From NCBI GenBank assembly GCA_944321885.1, contig CALUNB010000001.1:1-64000 (forward strand): DNA of 64,000 nt, read 5' to 3'. The notes below the pieces were generated by a model. That model was not told the origin of the DNA, searched no databases, and worked only from the letters and a program-made list of their open reading frames with translations. Numbering within the stretch: position 1 is the stretch's first letter; every line of letters starts with the position of its first letter. This DNA is from an uncultured Bacteroidales bacterium (GTDB lineage Bacteria; Bacteroidota; Bacteroidia; Bacteroidales; P3). A program made the translations under genes and the position numbers. Shown here in pieces: positions 52,001 through 60,373 of the stretch.

Positions 52001-54763
52001 ATAGCCCTCTCCATGGCACCGGATTTCCAGCTCGTATGCCCGGGCCGCGAAAACAGCCGTCAAAACGGTATCCGAAACCACAGGCCCTACATGCAAGGGA
52101 TTGCTTTCACAGCGTCCTCCGTCTTCATTTTCCCAATACAGGAATTCATAGCCTTCAAAAGGAACGGCCCGCAAATCCGCTTCCGTGGAAGGCGCGTAAT
52201 TCCCGCTTCCCTCCGTATAGCCCCAAAGCAAGTTGGACGACAAAGCCTGCAAACGATAAGGAATATCCCCGAAAACAACGCAAACTTGGGCCGGCCCCCG
52301 TACCACATGGGTATAAACGGGTTCGTCCGAAACCGTATCCCCATCGACTATCCAGTAACGGACTTCCCGACGACCTTCGGGCACGGCCCGCAAGGCCAAA
52401 GTGTCGAAATGGGTATAAAAGCCCGTCCCCGGTTCAAGGCTTCCCCATCCTTCCGGAAGGGCTGCCATCCGTATTTCATGCTGGTCCAAGGCGAACACGG
52501 CCTCCACCAAAGTATCCGAAAAGACTTGCACCCGCAGGGTATCGGAAGGCGCCAAGCGCAAATCCCCGCACTGCCAGGCCTCCAAATGATAACCTTCCCC
52601 GGCAAAAGCCCGCAACAAAGCGGACTCCCCGTAGCGGTACTGCCCGGCACCCGAAACCCGCCCGTTCCGTGCGGAAACCTCCAAGGAGTAACGGGCCGTA
52701 TCGAAACGGGCCACAATCCGGTAATCGGCATCCAAATGCCCGCTTTCCACCAAAACCAGAGGATTCGCATATGCAGGCGGTTGCCCGATGCCATCCTTTT
52801 CAATATCGTAACGCACAAAACCATAGGCTTCGGCAGGAAGGGCTTCTATCCTCAGGCTCATCGTGTCAAAAGCCGAATAAAGGCTGTCGGCTGTTTCCCG
52901 TCCGTTCTGCAAGACCTTGCCCCAAGACGCCTGTCCCTCCGCCAAAGAAAGCCGCACCGAATGGAAATCCTCCTCGAAGACGGCCCGGTACCTCCCTCCG
53001 GCACGGATATTTTCAAAAGACAGCAAGGTATCGGTTCCTAGGATTTGACCCGTGGAATCCTCCCAGCGTAAGAAGTGGCTGTAAGGGTTGGCAGCCCGGG
53101 CCGAAGCCGTGAAACTGCTGAAATGTTTATGGATTCCCCCGCCTTCCACACTGCCGAGCTTGGCATCGGGCAAGACTTCAAACACAAACTCGTAAGGGAT
53201 GCTGTCCACCAAAGGCAACACCGTCCCGCCCTGGGCAGGCACGAAATCGAAAGAAGGGACGTTTTCCGAATGCAGCTGTCCCATGAAATCGTAGCCGGAA
53301 AAAGCATAGCCATAGTCGAGGTTCAGGCGCAAACGGGCCGTATCCCCGGCCACCACGGTCAAATCCTGGGCGTTGTTGTTGGCGAAATAAGAAGAAGCCC
53401 CGACCACTTGCGCCAAATGCAAGGTGTATGTGGTATCGAACACAGCAAGCAAATCCCGGTCTTCCGTCATCGTGAAGCGGTAAACGGACTCCCTTGCAAC
53501 CCATTGTCCGTTTTCCTGCCAACCTGAAAAGACGCAATCCGGATGGGGGCTTGCCTCCAACGTCTGGGTGCTGTTGTGTCGGACAAGCTGCTGTCCCTCC
53601 GCCGGATTCACGCTCCCCATCGCGTTACTGGCCCGCACGTCCAAGTACCATTCCCGGTAGATGGTCAAAGGGAGCTCAATACTTTGCACAGGATAATTGG
53701 TCGATTCCAAGCGGAGCCGGTACTTGTCCGAGTCGGGCAAATCCGCCGGAATGCTGGCGGAGAGGCTTCCTGATTGCGTGAAACCGGATACCGCGGTCCA
53801 GCCAATCTGGAGCGAATTGTCGAACGAACCGTTCTCGTCCGACAGATAGGCGCGGATTTCGTTCGCGGCGGAAGGATCCAAAGGTTCCAAGGTCCCGGCA
53901 GAAAAGTCGTAAGGGATGGAAAAATTCTGGGAAGTGCCTCCATGACGGACCAAGCGGGTCGGGCAATCCGCTCCGATGCTCATCGAGGGGTTGTAAACCA
54001 GCAACACATCGTCCACCCACATCTGGTCCCCGTTCACCACCTCGCGGAAGCTGTTACCTGCCGTGAAGATCAGCAAAAGGTAAGCGGGATCCGAGGTACT
54101 GGCATACTGCACCGGGACACTGTATCTTGTCCACTGGCCCCCGTTGTACTGGATTTTCACATGGGCCGAACCGATGACGGTGCCGTTGACCGTATTCCCG
54201 CTGCCCCGGTCTTCCAAATCGCTGCCGTCATGCAGGTAAAGCGTCATATCCCCGTTCCGGCCCCCGTTCTCACCCAGCTTGGCCCAGAACACGATGGAAT
54301 CGGGGCGGCCGCTGAAAGCCCAAGACTTGGAACCATCGCTGGTTTTCGTATAAATGCAGGAGCTGCTGTTATCCTTGCTGTCGTAATAGTACAAGGTCCC
54401 GGTCGTCAACGTTCCCATGTCTACATAAGAGGTGGAACCGAATGGAAAAGAATAGTGGTACCAGCTCGATTGCGTGACCTGGATCCGGACCGAACGGCTT
54501 CCCTCGGAGCCAGGCCGCACATCCGTGCTCTGCCAAACGGACTGGTTCCGGGCATACCGGCTTGCGGCATTCCCGGCCTCGAAATTGGAGCTCGAGCTCC
54601 AAGCCCAAGGGCGCACATCACTGTCCCAAACCTCGAAATCGTAATTCGGAGGTTGAGGAAAACCATTTTTTTCAGTCACTTGAGCGGCAAGGTCCGAAAA
54701 GGTCCCTGCCATGCACAGCAAAAGCGATAAGAGAACCGGAATAATCCTGATCCGTTGTCCCAT
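49049..54763 (-). CDS. Giant exported protein: PCMD-like domain and about 20 InlB-type repeats, no sorting domain
   Basis: 1904 residues, built like the next gene: signal peptide (IIPVLLSLLLCMAGTFSDLAAQ), an N-terminal domain (NYDFEVWDSDVRPWAWSSS to WVDDVLLVYNPS) and about 20 InlB-type repeats. It ends inside the last repeat (EGYRFEAWYRVDEG...MQIEARVSKIGEER) with no T9SS sorting domain, no anchor and no frameshift that could restore one. It may be truncated, periplasmic, or hand on its repeats to the neighbour. The start overlaps nothing upstream; a TAATTTTG box at 54846-54853 lies 83 bases before. Its stop overlaps an alternative ATG of the next gene (ATGA), so the two are translated from one message. 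Confidence 0.85.
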   Translation of the reverse strand: MGQRIRIIPVLLSLLLCMAGTFSDLAAQVTEKNGFPQPPNYDFEVWDSDVRPWAWSSSSNFEAGNAASRYARNQSVWQSTDVRPGSEGSRSVRIQVTQSSWYHYSFPFGSTSYVDMGTLTTGTLYYYDSKDNSSSCIYTKTSDGSKSWAFSGRPDSIVFWAKLGENGGRNGDMTLYLHDGSDLEDRGSGNTVNGTVIGSAHVKIQYNGGQWTRYSVPVQYASTSDPAYLLLIFTAGNSFREVVNGDQMWVDDVLLVYNPSMSIGADCPTRLVRHGGTSQNFSIPYDFSAGTLEPLDPSAANEIRAYLSDENGSFDNSLQIGWTAVSGFTQSGSLSASIPADLPDSDKYRLRLESTNYPVQSIELPLTIYREWYLDVRASNAMGSVNPAEGQQLVRHNSTQTLEASPHPDCVFSGWQENGQWVARESVYRFTMTEDRDLLAVFDTTYTLHLAQVVGASSYFANNNAQDLTVVAGDTARLRLNLDYGYAFSGYDFMGQLHSENVPSFDFVPAQGGTVLPLVDSIPYEFVFEVLPDAKLGSVEGGGIHKHFSSFTASARAANPYSHFLRWEDSTGQILGTDTLLSFENIRAGGRYRAVFEEDFHSVRLSLAEGQASWGKVLQNGRETADSLYSAFDTMSLRIEALPAEAYGFVRYDIEKDGIGQPPAYANPLVLVESGHLDADYRIVARFDTARYSLEVSARNGRVSGAGQYRYGESALLRAFAGEGYHLEAWQCGDLRLAPSDTLRVQVFSDTLVEAVFALDQHEIRMAALPEGWGSLEPGTGFYTHFDTLALRAVPEGRREVRYWIVDGDTVSDEPVYTHVVRGPAQVCVVFGDIPYRLQALSSNLLWGYTEGSGNYAPSTEADLRAVPFEGYEFLYWENEDGGRCESNPLHVGPVVSDTVLTAVFAARAYELEIRCHGEGYVLDEEGEVLEQASPVFGEELRLQAVAREGESVFIEWQDLQGRSLGKQNPLLLRASSDTVLVAVFGPETWRLDLFSSPAVAGTLSGAGDYPQGSEVEIGALPLPGYAFEAWYCQDTLVAETPSLEFVLDGNACYVARFRALSCHVGLKAEPEQAVSALDGGGDFKTGDNSLLRVTPADGYELAAWIDAQGDTLGTENPWLYPVSSDAELTALMQAARLKVDYKVEPASAGRVEAEVCRYGQSVRVEAVPAYGYRFSAWTDAEGNLVSESPSFEFSSRNDTGFTARFDLLPFLVEAEAGEGGQVEGAGEYPYGAACVLKAEAEPHYRFAGWFDSEGTCVGMQPEWEFPVEGPRRLEARFETLPVTARLVVHPAGAGTVYASERVAPASFTALYKSDCQWTALASPAFELEGWQIEKEGRKEVFPAVDTLRWTLEGDEIVTALFDTAYYVLQAETEGLPQGLEVETEGFGPHAYGTEVRLHVEEPGNYYLVAWNDAEGNILSQETELSWRVGSDQLFHLEFAPRRYPLRLDLAGKPEGAVSGAGIHAYDSLVTVQAWPVSPTVEFSHWASVSALEDTLSREASFSYRVQGPDTLYAFFKDAGYLLETGIQGEGSVDGQGVYPAGSTAKLSARAAEGYHFAAWMENGNIVGTGAALDWSVERPARLLAVFEPDTFQLALRAVLDGESGNPSGEGNLLEEVVLRGAGSYAYGSPANVYLSALPEALRLSAWVDGNGNPVSEERAFVHTVTEDVVLEARVAYRTCRIEAETEGEGRVSGAGSYPYGDTACLVASASEGYRLQAWMQGDVLLSQEDTLRVPLRSDMECRAVFVADEIFVNAVPNQTEGGSVEGNRMASVDENVVFTARPAEGYRFLYWSQGDSLLSEDSRLELPAQEVAALVAHFEEVSFRLRLQTDTPQGVLSLSGAGSYRKGEEVSLGISLREGYRFEAWYRVDEGREEWLSDQENFVFEPGASMQIEARVSKIGEER

Positions 54764-54845
54764 TTTTCCGTTTTTTTGATAATAATTGAACAGGAATCCT
54801 TCCTCTTTTCCCGCTCCGCCACGGACCCGGATTCCAAAACGAGCA

Positions 54846-54853
54846 CAAAATTA
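54846..54853 (-). promoter_or_regulatory. -7 box of the giant-gene pair
   Basis: TAATTTTG on the minus strand, 83 bases before the ATG at 54763. The -33 element is weak. Confidence 0.45.
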
Positions 54854-55020
54854 AAGGTATGCAAAACCAGGAGACCAAAACCCACGATGAACTTCGGTAA
54901 AATAAAAACAAAAAAGATACAATAAAAATTTAAATAACTTATATCCAATAAATTAACAGTTTTTCTGGGATTTTTGAACAGAAAACGGAAATTCACCGAA
55001 ATGACAGGCTTCCGGATACT

Positions 55021-55061
55021 AAAAAACCTGTATCCCTTATCTTTACAACAAGGGATACAGG
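55021..55061 (-). terminator. Strong intrinsic terminator of the T9SS-sorted gene
   Basis: On the minus strand CCTGTATCCCTT, an 11-base loop, AAGGGATACAGG, then TTTTTT. The 12-bp stem is perfect. It separates the TonB/T9SS gene pair from the giant genes. Confidence 0.9.
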
Positions 55062-55116
55062 CCCTGGAATATGGTAAAAGGCGTTTTTCCCGGTAGGAGG
55101 GAAAAACATTCAAAGC

Positions 55117-56094
55117 TTAACGAACCACCGCCTTCAAAACCGCCGAACCCTTCGCATTGCTCAGCCGTACGAAATAGAAGCCGGGCGCATAGGAAGACAA
55201 GTCGATAGCACGCAAACCGGCCCCTACATGCCTTTCTTCCCTCAAAACCTGGCCCGAAAGGGAAATCAGCTGCAAGTCGCATGCTTCTTTCAACTCCAGG
55301 TTGAAACGCCCGTCCGCAGACGGATTCGGGTAAAGTTTCGAAGAAGCCAAGGCGGCATTCGCCTCGTTTGCCTGAGGATCGCTTCCTCCATAAACCAGCT
55401 CCACATCGTCAATCCAAAGTTCGCTGCCCAATTGACCCCGGCATGCCAAGAAATTGGCCATGTTATAACCGGCACTGGCAACGAACATGACCGTAATCGA
55501 GTCGGGTTGCTGGCCCGAACGGTATTCCACCGGGACATTGAACTCGGTCCAATCAGCCACTGCATCATGGAAAATCTGCTCACCGCGTCCTACCACTTGA
55601 CGGGTTCCCAAGTCGGCATTGTAGCGTGTCAACTCGATGAAAATGCTGGCCGAGTCCCCGTTCACGGGAACATACTTCATATAGCCGCGCAGTGCATCAG
55701 GACGGTCTGTGAACGGCTTGCCTAACACCGCCGTGATATTGCTAAAATCCACAAACAGGGTTCCCACCATGCCCGGCAGGAAAATCCCTTGTTCCGAACC
55801 TCCGAAAGCCATCTGGTTGGAAACCAACCTCGGGGCATAGTCCTCGGCTTCCCCGGAACGGCCGGTTTCCTTGAACATCGTCACCGGCCCGGTGAACATC
55901 TCAGCCGGTAAAGAGGCCAAGTTGTTCAAGGATGTCCAGAACGGGTCGGACAAATCGTCGTAAGTGCTGCCATCTGCAGCGGTTCCCGTTGTCCAATAAT
56001 CGAAACCCGGGTCGCTGAACTGCTCCCCGCTTTGGGCCGAAAGGCTTCCAAAAAACCAAGGCAACAAGGCCAAGGTAAAAAGCATCTTTTTCAT
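55117..56094 (-). CDS. Exported PCMD-like protein with T9SS sorting domain
   Basis: 325 residues. Signal peptide (MLFTLALLPWFFGSLSAQ), a single domain of about 220 residues resembling the N-terminal domain of the two giant proteins (GFDYWTTGTAADG to ELWIDDVELVYG), then a T9SS type A sorting domain of about 73 residues (KLYPNPSADGRFNLELKE, SGQVLREE, APGFYFVRLS). It is thus a small surface or secreted protein. It sits 77 bases downstream of a TonB-dependent receptor gene and shares its transcript; a strong terminator follows. A carbohydrate-binding or nutrient-capture role is an inference from the receptor. Confidence 0.85.
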   Translation of the reverse strand: MKKMLFTLALLPWFFGSLSAQSGEQFSDPGFDYWTTGTAADGSTYDDLSDPFWTSLNNLASLPAEMFTGPVTMFKETGRSGEAEDYAPRLVSNQMAFGGSEQGIFLPGMVGTLFVDFSNITAVLGKPFTDRPDALRGYMKYVPVNGDSASIFIELTRYNADLGTRQVVGRGEQIFHDAVADWTEFNVPVEYRSGQQPDSITVMFVASAGYNMANFLACRGQLGSELWIDDVELVYGGSDPQANEANAALASSKLYPNPSADGRFNLELKEACDLQLISLSGQVLREERHVGAGLRAIDLSSYAPGFYFVRLSNAKGSAVLKAVVR

Positions 56095-56171
56095 GGTATT
56101 CATCATTTCTGTCAATCTTTTTCTTCCAGTCTTATCTCTACACGCAAAACCATCCCCTCCGCAGCCTTGTC

Positions 56172-58778
56172 CTACAAACGGGCCACATCGGCCTTGCTGC
56201 GCCTGAACCAGGTCACGGGATTGATGTCCGAAAAGCGGTACACCACCTGCAACACATAGGAACGGGGGGCTTCGATATAAAGCGGGCGCAAGGAATATTC
56301 GGCATTGAGCAAGTTGTTCACGACGAAGGAAATCGTGAAATGGTTGAGATCCACGCTCGCCCTCAGGTCAAAGACCAACGAACCCCAATCATGCTCGCGC
56401 ATGAATTCCGTAATCCCGTAAAAAGGCAACTCCATCGTCAAACCTTCCAGCCAATTGTCATGATTCGCCTCGTTGGCATCCATTTCCACAAAAACCCCGT
56501 CCACGTTCTTCATCGCGCTCATGTACTGTACACCCATGCCCACCGAAAAGTTCTTGAAGAAGCGGATGTCGAAATCGAGCTTGGCCATATGCTGGATACG
56601 GTATTTGAGGATGTTCCCCTCGGTATTGGAAGAGGAACTGAGGTAGGTGTAATCCTTGGATGAAGTGGATTCGTAAACCTTGTCCGGTTCCCGGCAGACC
56701 GGCAAGGAATAGGTGTAGTTTGCCTGCAACTGGATTTGCAAATCGTCGAGGATGTCCAACTGGGTCGCGAAACTGGCTTCCAAACCCGAAATCGTGGCCC
56801 GTCCGGTATTGAAGAACTTGAAACCGAAACGTTCGGCCAACGGAGTCGATTCATCGGGATTCCAAGGTCCCATGAAGAACTCGATATAGTTCCAATAGAA
56901 TTGGTGGAACCCGGCCACGTCCAAGTAGCCGGTCGCAATCCCGCTTTTGAAATATTGGCGGAGCCCCAGCTCCATGTTCAGGCTATGTTCCGATTCCAAA
57001 TCGGCATTCGGGTAGAAACCATACATCCCCACCCGGGTCGTGATGAACTTTTCCCCGATCGTGGCAGCCCGGTAACCCTGACCTGCCGAAAGCCGCATCA
57101 CCGTCCCCGTCTTGGGTACCTCGTAGTTCAAACCCAATTGGAAAACCGGCCTCGTCTCGTTCCAATCGTCCACGAAAGCCGTTTCCAAACGCCCGCCGAA
57201 CTCCAAATTCAAATTCTGTTCCTTCAGGAAAGGTTTCTTCAAACTGAAGAAAACCGCCAGGTTGTCGGCCTCGTGGGAACCTTCCGAACCCACGTTGTAC
57301 ACATTGCCCGAGAAGACTTCCCCTCCCGAAAAGGTGTATTGGTTGGAGATACCGGCAATCAAGGCCAAATCCCCGGCCCGTTCAAAAGTCTTGCGATAAC
57401 GATAGGTATTGTACACCGAACGCGAAAAAGCATCCTGGCCGCTGATATTGATGACATTGTTGTTCGAATACATGAAGCGGTTGTCCAATTCATGGACCCC
57501 GCCGTCCGGAGACACGTACTTCACGTGGGGGTCGATCAGGAAAATCAAGTCCCGGAAATGGCTCAAAGTAGTCTGGTAACTCCCGTCCGGCCCGAAATGC
57601 CCGAAAGGACGGTACTTCCCGTCAATGGCATTGGCCCAGAAATTGTACATCACATTGTCGGAATACATGAAATTGGCATTCAAGGCCAAGGTCCAACGGT
57701 CGGCAATATGGAAACGGTTCCCCACACTGGCACGGACCCGGCTTTCGGCATGCTCCACGTTCTCTCTCGGCACGGGCTCCCCGCTCAAACGGTAGCCGTC
57801 ATCGTAAGCATAATCCGCACTAACCGTGAAATCCCACCACTTGGCCAATTTGCGGGAATGCGACAAACTGGCCCCCGCCTTGATGGGCACGCCCTTTTGC
57901 CAAGATTGATCCTTGACCTGGTGCGTTTCCACAATCGGGTTGAAAGGTGCCACGGGATTGTTGTAGAAAATATTCTGGGTCTGATAATCGCTGTTGGGCC
58001 TGTCGTAGGTTCCCCCGTAAACCTTCACCACGCTGACCGGGTTGTCGGTCGCGTACTTGGTATGCACGTTGATGGCCCCGTTGATTGCAGCCGAACCATA
58101 AAGGACCGAAGCCGAACCTTTCAGGATGTCGATTTGTTCCACATCCTCCATCGAAACCAGGTTCCAGGAAGGACGCCCGGCATCGGCCCGCAACATCGGC
58201 ATGTTGTCCAAAAGCAACATCACCCGGCTGCCCATCCCGGAGCTGAAACCGCTTCCTCCCCGCATCTGGGGCTCGTTGTCCACGATAGCCAGACCGGCCA
58301 CGCCTTTCAAGGCCCGGTCCAAGGTAGTCACATTGTTTTTCGTGATTGTCTGGACCCCGACGACCTCCATCGTCTGTATGGAGGACTTCCCGTCCCGCTT
58401 CAAACGCGTTCCCTGGACCTGGACCGCCTCCAAGACATTGACATGGGTCGTCAAACCGACATTCAGTACCTTGACCTCCTCTCCCGGCTGGAATGAAACG
58501 TCCATAGTCCGGCTCTCGTAGCCCAAATAGCGGAACTGGAGCTGGAACTCGGGTTTTTCGCTGGTCAAGGTGTAGTTCCCGTCCAAATCGGCCACGGCAC
58601 CGGCACCGCTGGCCCCCACAAGTACCACCTGGGCCTGGGGCAAGGTCAATTTGTCCTTCTGGTCGTAAATCTGTCCTTTGACAATATAGTAACGCTGGGC
58701 CTGCAAACTCCAAGAAAAACCCGCCGAGAGCAAAATGACCACGACAGCCCCAAGACGATGGATAAGAAATCTTCTCAT
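56172..58778 (-). CDS. TonB-dependent receptor with carboxypeptidase-regulatory-like N-terminus
   Basis: 868 residues. Signal peptide (GAVVVILLSAGFSWSLQAQ), then a carboxypeptidase D regulatory-like domain (VKGQIYDQKDKLTLPQAQVV, VADLDGNYTL, FRYLGYES), a plug domain (MGSRVMLLLDNMPM, VEQIDILKGSASVLYGSAAI) and a beta-barrel ending in a phenylalanine-free LYIEAPRSYVLQVVYRFSDI region. It lacks the SusC TonB-box-associated segment and no SusD gene follows, so it is more like a metal, siderophore or small-molecule receptor. The substrate is unknown. The ATG at 58778 begins the signal peptide directly. It heads a two-gene unit with the T9SS-sorted PCMD-like protein. Confidence 0.92.
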   Translation of the reverse strand: MRRFLIHRLGAVVVILLSAGFSWSLQAQRYYIVKGQIYDQKDKLTLPQAQVVLVGASGAGAVADLDGNYTLTSEKPEFQLQFRYLGYESRTMDVSFQPGEEVKVLNVGLTTHVNVLEAVQVQGTRLKRDGKSSIQTMEVVGVQTITKNNVTTLDRALKGVAGLAIVDNEPQMRGGSGFSSGMGSRVMLLLDNMPMLRADAGRPSWNLVSMEDVEQIDILKGSASVLYGSAAINGAINVHTKYATDNPVSVVKVYGGTYDRPNSDYQTQNIFYNNPVAPFNPIVETHQVKDQSWQKGVPIKAGASLSHSRKLAKWWDFTVSADYAYDDGYRLSGEPVPRENVEHAESRVRASVGNRFHIADRWTLALNANFMYSDNVMYNFWANAIDGKYRPFGHFGPDGSYQTTLSHFRDLIFLIDPHVKYVSPDGGVHELDNRFMYSNNNVINISGQDAFSRSVYNTYRYRKTFERAGDLALIAGISNQYTFSGGEVFSGNVYNVGSEGSHEADNLAVFFSLKKPFLKEQNLNLEFGGRLETAFVDDWNETRPVFQLGLNYEVPKTGTVMRLSAGQGYRAATIGEKFITTRVGMYGFYPNADLESEHSLNMELGLRQYFKSGIATGYLDVAGFHQFYWNYIEFFMGPWNPDESTPLAERFGFKFFNTGRATISGLEASFATQLDILDDLQIQLQANYTYSLPVCREPDKVYESTSSKDYTYLSSSSNTEGNILKYRIQHMAKLDFDIRFFKNFSVGMGVQYMSAMKNVDGVFVEMDANEANHDNWLEGLTMELPFYGITEFMREHDWGSLVFDLRASVDLNHFTISFVVNNLLNAEYSLRPLYIEAPRSYVLQVVYRFSDINPVTWFRRSKADVARL

Positions 58779-58839
58779 ATCATATAGTCTGTTTCCTGTC
58801 TTTCCCCCAAGGTCCGGAGGAAAAAGTCCGAATAGGAAG

Positions 58840-58847
58840 CAAAAGTA
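58840..58847 (-). promoter_or_regulatory. -7 box of the TonB receptor gene
   Basis: TACTTTTG on the minus strand, 62 bases before the ATG at 58778. No clear -33 element. Confidence 0.5.
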
Positions 58848-58918
58848 TTCCAAAAAGGAAATCCAAGCCCGGAAAACCCGTCCTGAACTGTTCAACAACA
58901 AGCTGTTGATTACTACAT

Positions 58919-58970
58919 AAAAAGCGGTACACGAGACATTTGTCATTCAAAATCCCGCATACCGCTTTTT
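58919..58970 (-). terminator. purM terminator
   Basis: On the minus strand AAAAAGCGGTA ... TACCGCTTTTT, 11-bp outer stem, with an inner GACAAATGTC hairpin and a final T5. It lies 50 bases after the purM stop. Confidence 0.75.
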
Positions 58971-59020
58971 GACTGAAAGGCCCGAATTTCCGGAGCACTT
59001 TCCACGGAACCCGCTATTTC

Positions 59021-60208
59021 TCAATACGTGAAAGTCCCGTGCTCACCATCTATGGTCAACATGTTCTTGGAGGTGTTTTCGCAATAACCGATGACCTTGG
59101 CATCCAAATCGAAATACCGGGCGATCTTGATCACGTCGGCGGCGATGTTCTCCTTCACGTACAATTCCATACGGTGTCCCATGTTGAAGACCTGGTACAT
59201 CTCCTGCCAAGAAGTCCCGCTCTCGGCCTGGATCATCGAGAAGACGGGAGGCGTGGCAAACAAGCTGTTCTTGATGACATGCAAGTTGTTCACGAAGTTC
59301 ATGACTTTGGTCTGGGCCCCGCCCGTGCAATGGACGATGCCGTGGATACTGGGACGGTAATTTTCCAGGATGGCCTTGATGACCGGGGCATAGGTACGTG
59401 TCGGCGACAAAAGGAGCTGCCCCACGTTCATACCTTCCACACCGGTTTCATCGGTCAAGGATTTGCTACCCGAATAAACCAAGTTGTCAGGCACCGCCTT
59501 GTCGTAGGATTCCGGGTATTTTTCCGCATAGGAATGGTTCAGCACGTCATGCCGGGCCGAAGTCAAACCGTTACTACCGATACCGCTGTTGTATTTGGTC
59601 TCGTAGGTGGTCTTGCCGAACGAAGACAAACCGATAATCACATCCTTGCCTTGGATGCGGTCGCAAGAAATGACCTCGTTGCGCTTGAGGCGGGCGCAAA
59701 CGGTCGAATCCACGACAACGGTCCGCACACTATCGCCCATGTCGGCGGTCTCCCCGCCGGCGAAAGCGATATGTATATGCTCCTTGGCCATGTTGTCCAC
59801 GAACTCCTGGGTCCCCTCGATGATTTCCTTGATGACCTCGCCGGGAATCAGGAACTTGTTGCGTCCGATCGTGGAAGAAAGCAAAAGGTTGTCCGTGGCG
59901 CCCACGCACAACAAATCGTCGGTGTTCATGACAATGGCGTCCTGGGCTATGCCCCGCCAAACCGAAATGTCACCCGTTTCCTTCCAATACAAATAGGCCA
60001 GGATGGCTTTTGTCCCCGCCCCGTCTGCATGCATGATGTTGCAATACGAAGGTCCGAACATGCTCTTCTTGTTTTCACCCACGATATCCGGGATGATTTT
60101 GCAAAAGGAACGCTCGAAAAGCCCCTTGTCCAAGTTGCTCACTGCATTCTTCACATCGGTCTTGGCTGCCGAAACGCCCCGTTGCTCGTACTTTGTATTC
60201 GCTTCCAT
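59021..60208 (-). CDS. purM: Phosphoribosylformylglycinamidine cyclo-ligase (AIR synthase)
   Basis: 395 residues, a little longer than E. coli PurM. The PurM/PurL-type ATP-binding fold shows MHADGAGTKAILAYLYWKET, IAQDAIVMNTDDLLCVGA, IAFAGGETADMGDSVRT and GLSSFGKTTYETKYNSGIGS; the latter block and HCTGGAQTKVMNFVNNL are typical of the Bacteroidota form. It closes the imidazole ring in purine synthesis. The ATG at 60208 (MEANTKYEQRGVSA) was chosen. It is flanked by envelope genes, with no other purine gene nearby, and has its own terminator. Confidence 0.93.
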   Translation of the reverse strand: MEANTKYEQRGVSAAKTDVKNAVSNLDKGLFERSFCKIIPDIVGENKKSMFGPSYCNIMHADGAGTKAILAYLYWKETGDISVWRGIAQDAIVMNTDDLLCVGATDNLLLSSTIGRNKFLIPGEVIKEIIEGTQEFVDNMAKEHIHIAFAGGETADMGDSVRTVVVDSTVCARLKRNEVISCDRIQGKDVIIGLSSFGKTTYETKYNSGIGSNGLTSARHDVLNHSYAEKYPESYDKAVPDNLVYSGSKSLTDETGVEGMNVGQLLLSPTRTYAPVIKAILENYRPSIHGIVHCTGGAQTKVMNFVNNLHVIKNSLFATPPVFSMIQAESGTSWQEMYQVFNMGHRMELYVKENIAADVIKIARYFDLDAKVIGYCENTSKNMLTIDGEHGTFTY

Positions 60209-60280
60209 GTCACTAGTTTTTATGTTACCCATTCCCCTCTCCGTTTTTCCATGCAGAAGAAGCCCCCGTCAGGTCCCCAA

Positions 60281-60332
60281 GCGGCAAGTCCTGCACTTCT
60301 TTCCTCCTTTCTGGTCTGCACGACTTGCCCGC
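60281..60332. repeat. Inverted repeat between the OmpA-family gene and purM
   Basis: GCGGCAAGTC (60281-60290) and GACTTGCCCGC (60322-60332) form a stem of 7-10 bp with pairing CTGCA/TGCAC next to it. It may be the terminator of the minus-strand OmpA-family gene; no T-run is present. Confidence 0.35.
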
Positions 60333-60373
60333 ACGGCTGTCCCGGCGTTCCCGGATGTCTTTGCCCAAAAACG

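Larger units (their letters stand above)
54764..55116. other. AT-rich intergenic region
   Basis: 353 bases without a gene. It is locally AT-rich (54900-54965) and holds the promoter box of the giant pair and the terminator of the small T9SS-sorted gene. Confidence 0.7.

Noticed and set aside
43101-54763. The two giant genes as one gene split by an error
   Set aside because: Each has its own signal peptide and N-terminal domain.
56172-58778. SusC-type starch-utilisation receptor
   Set aside because: Shorter than SusC, no SusD gene follows and the next gene is a T9SS-sorted protein.
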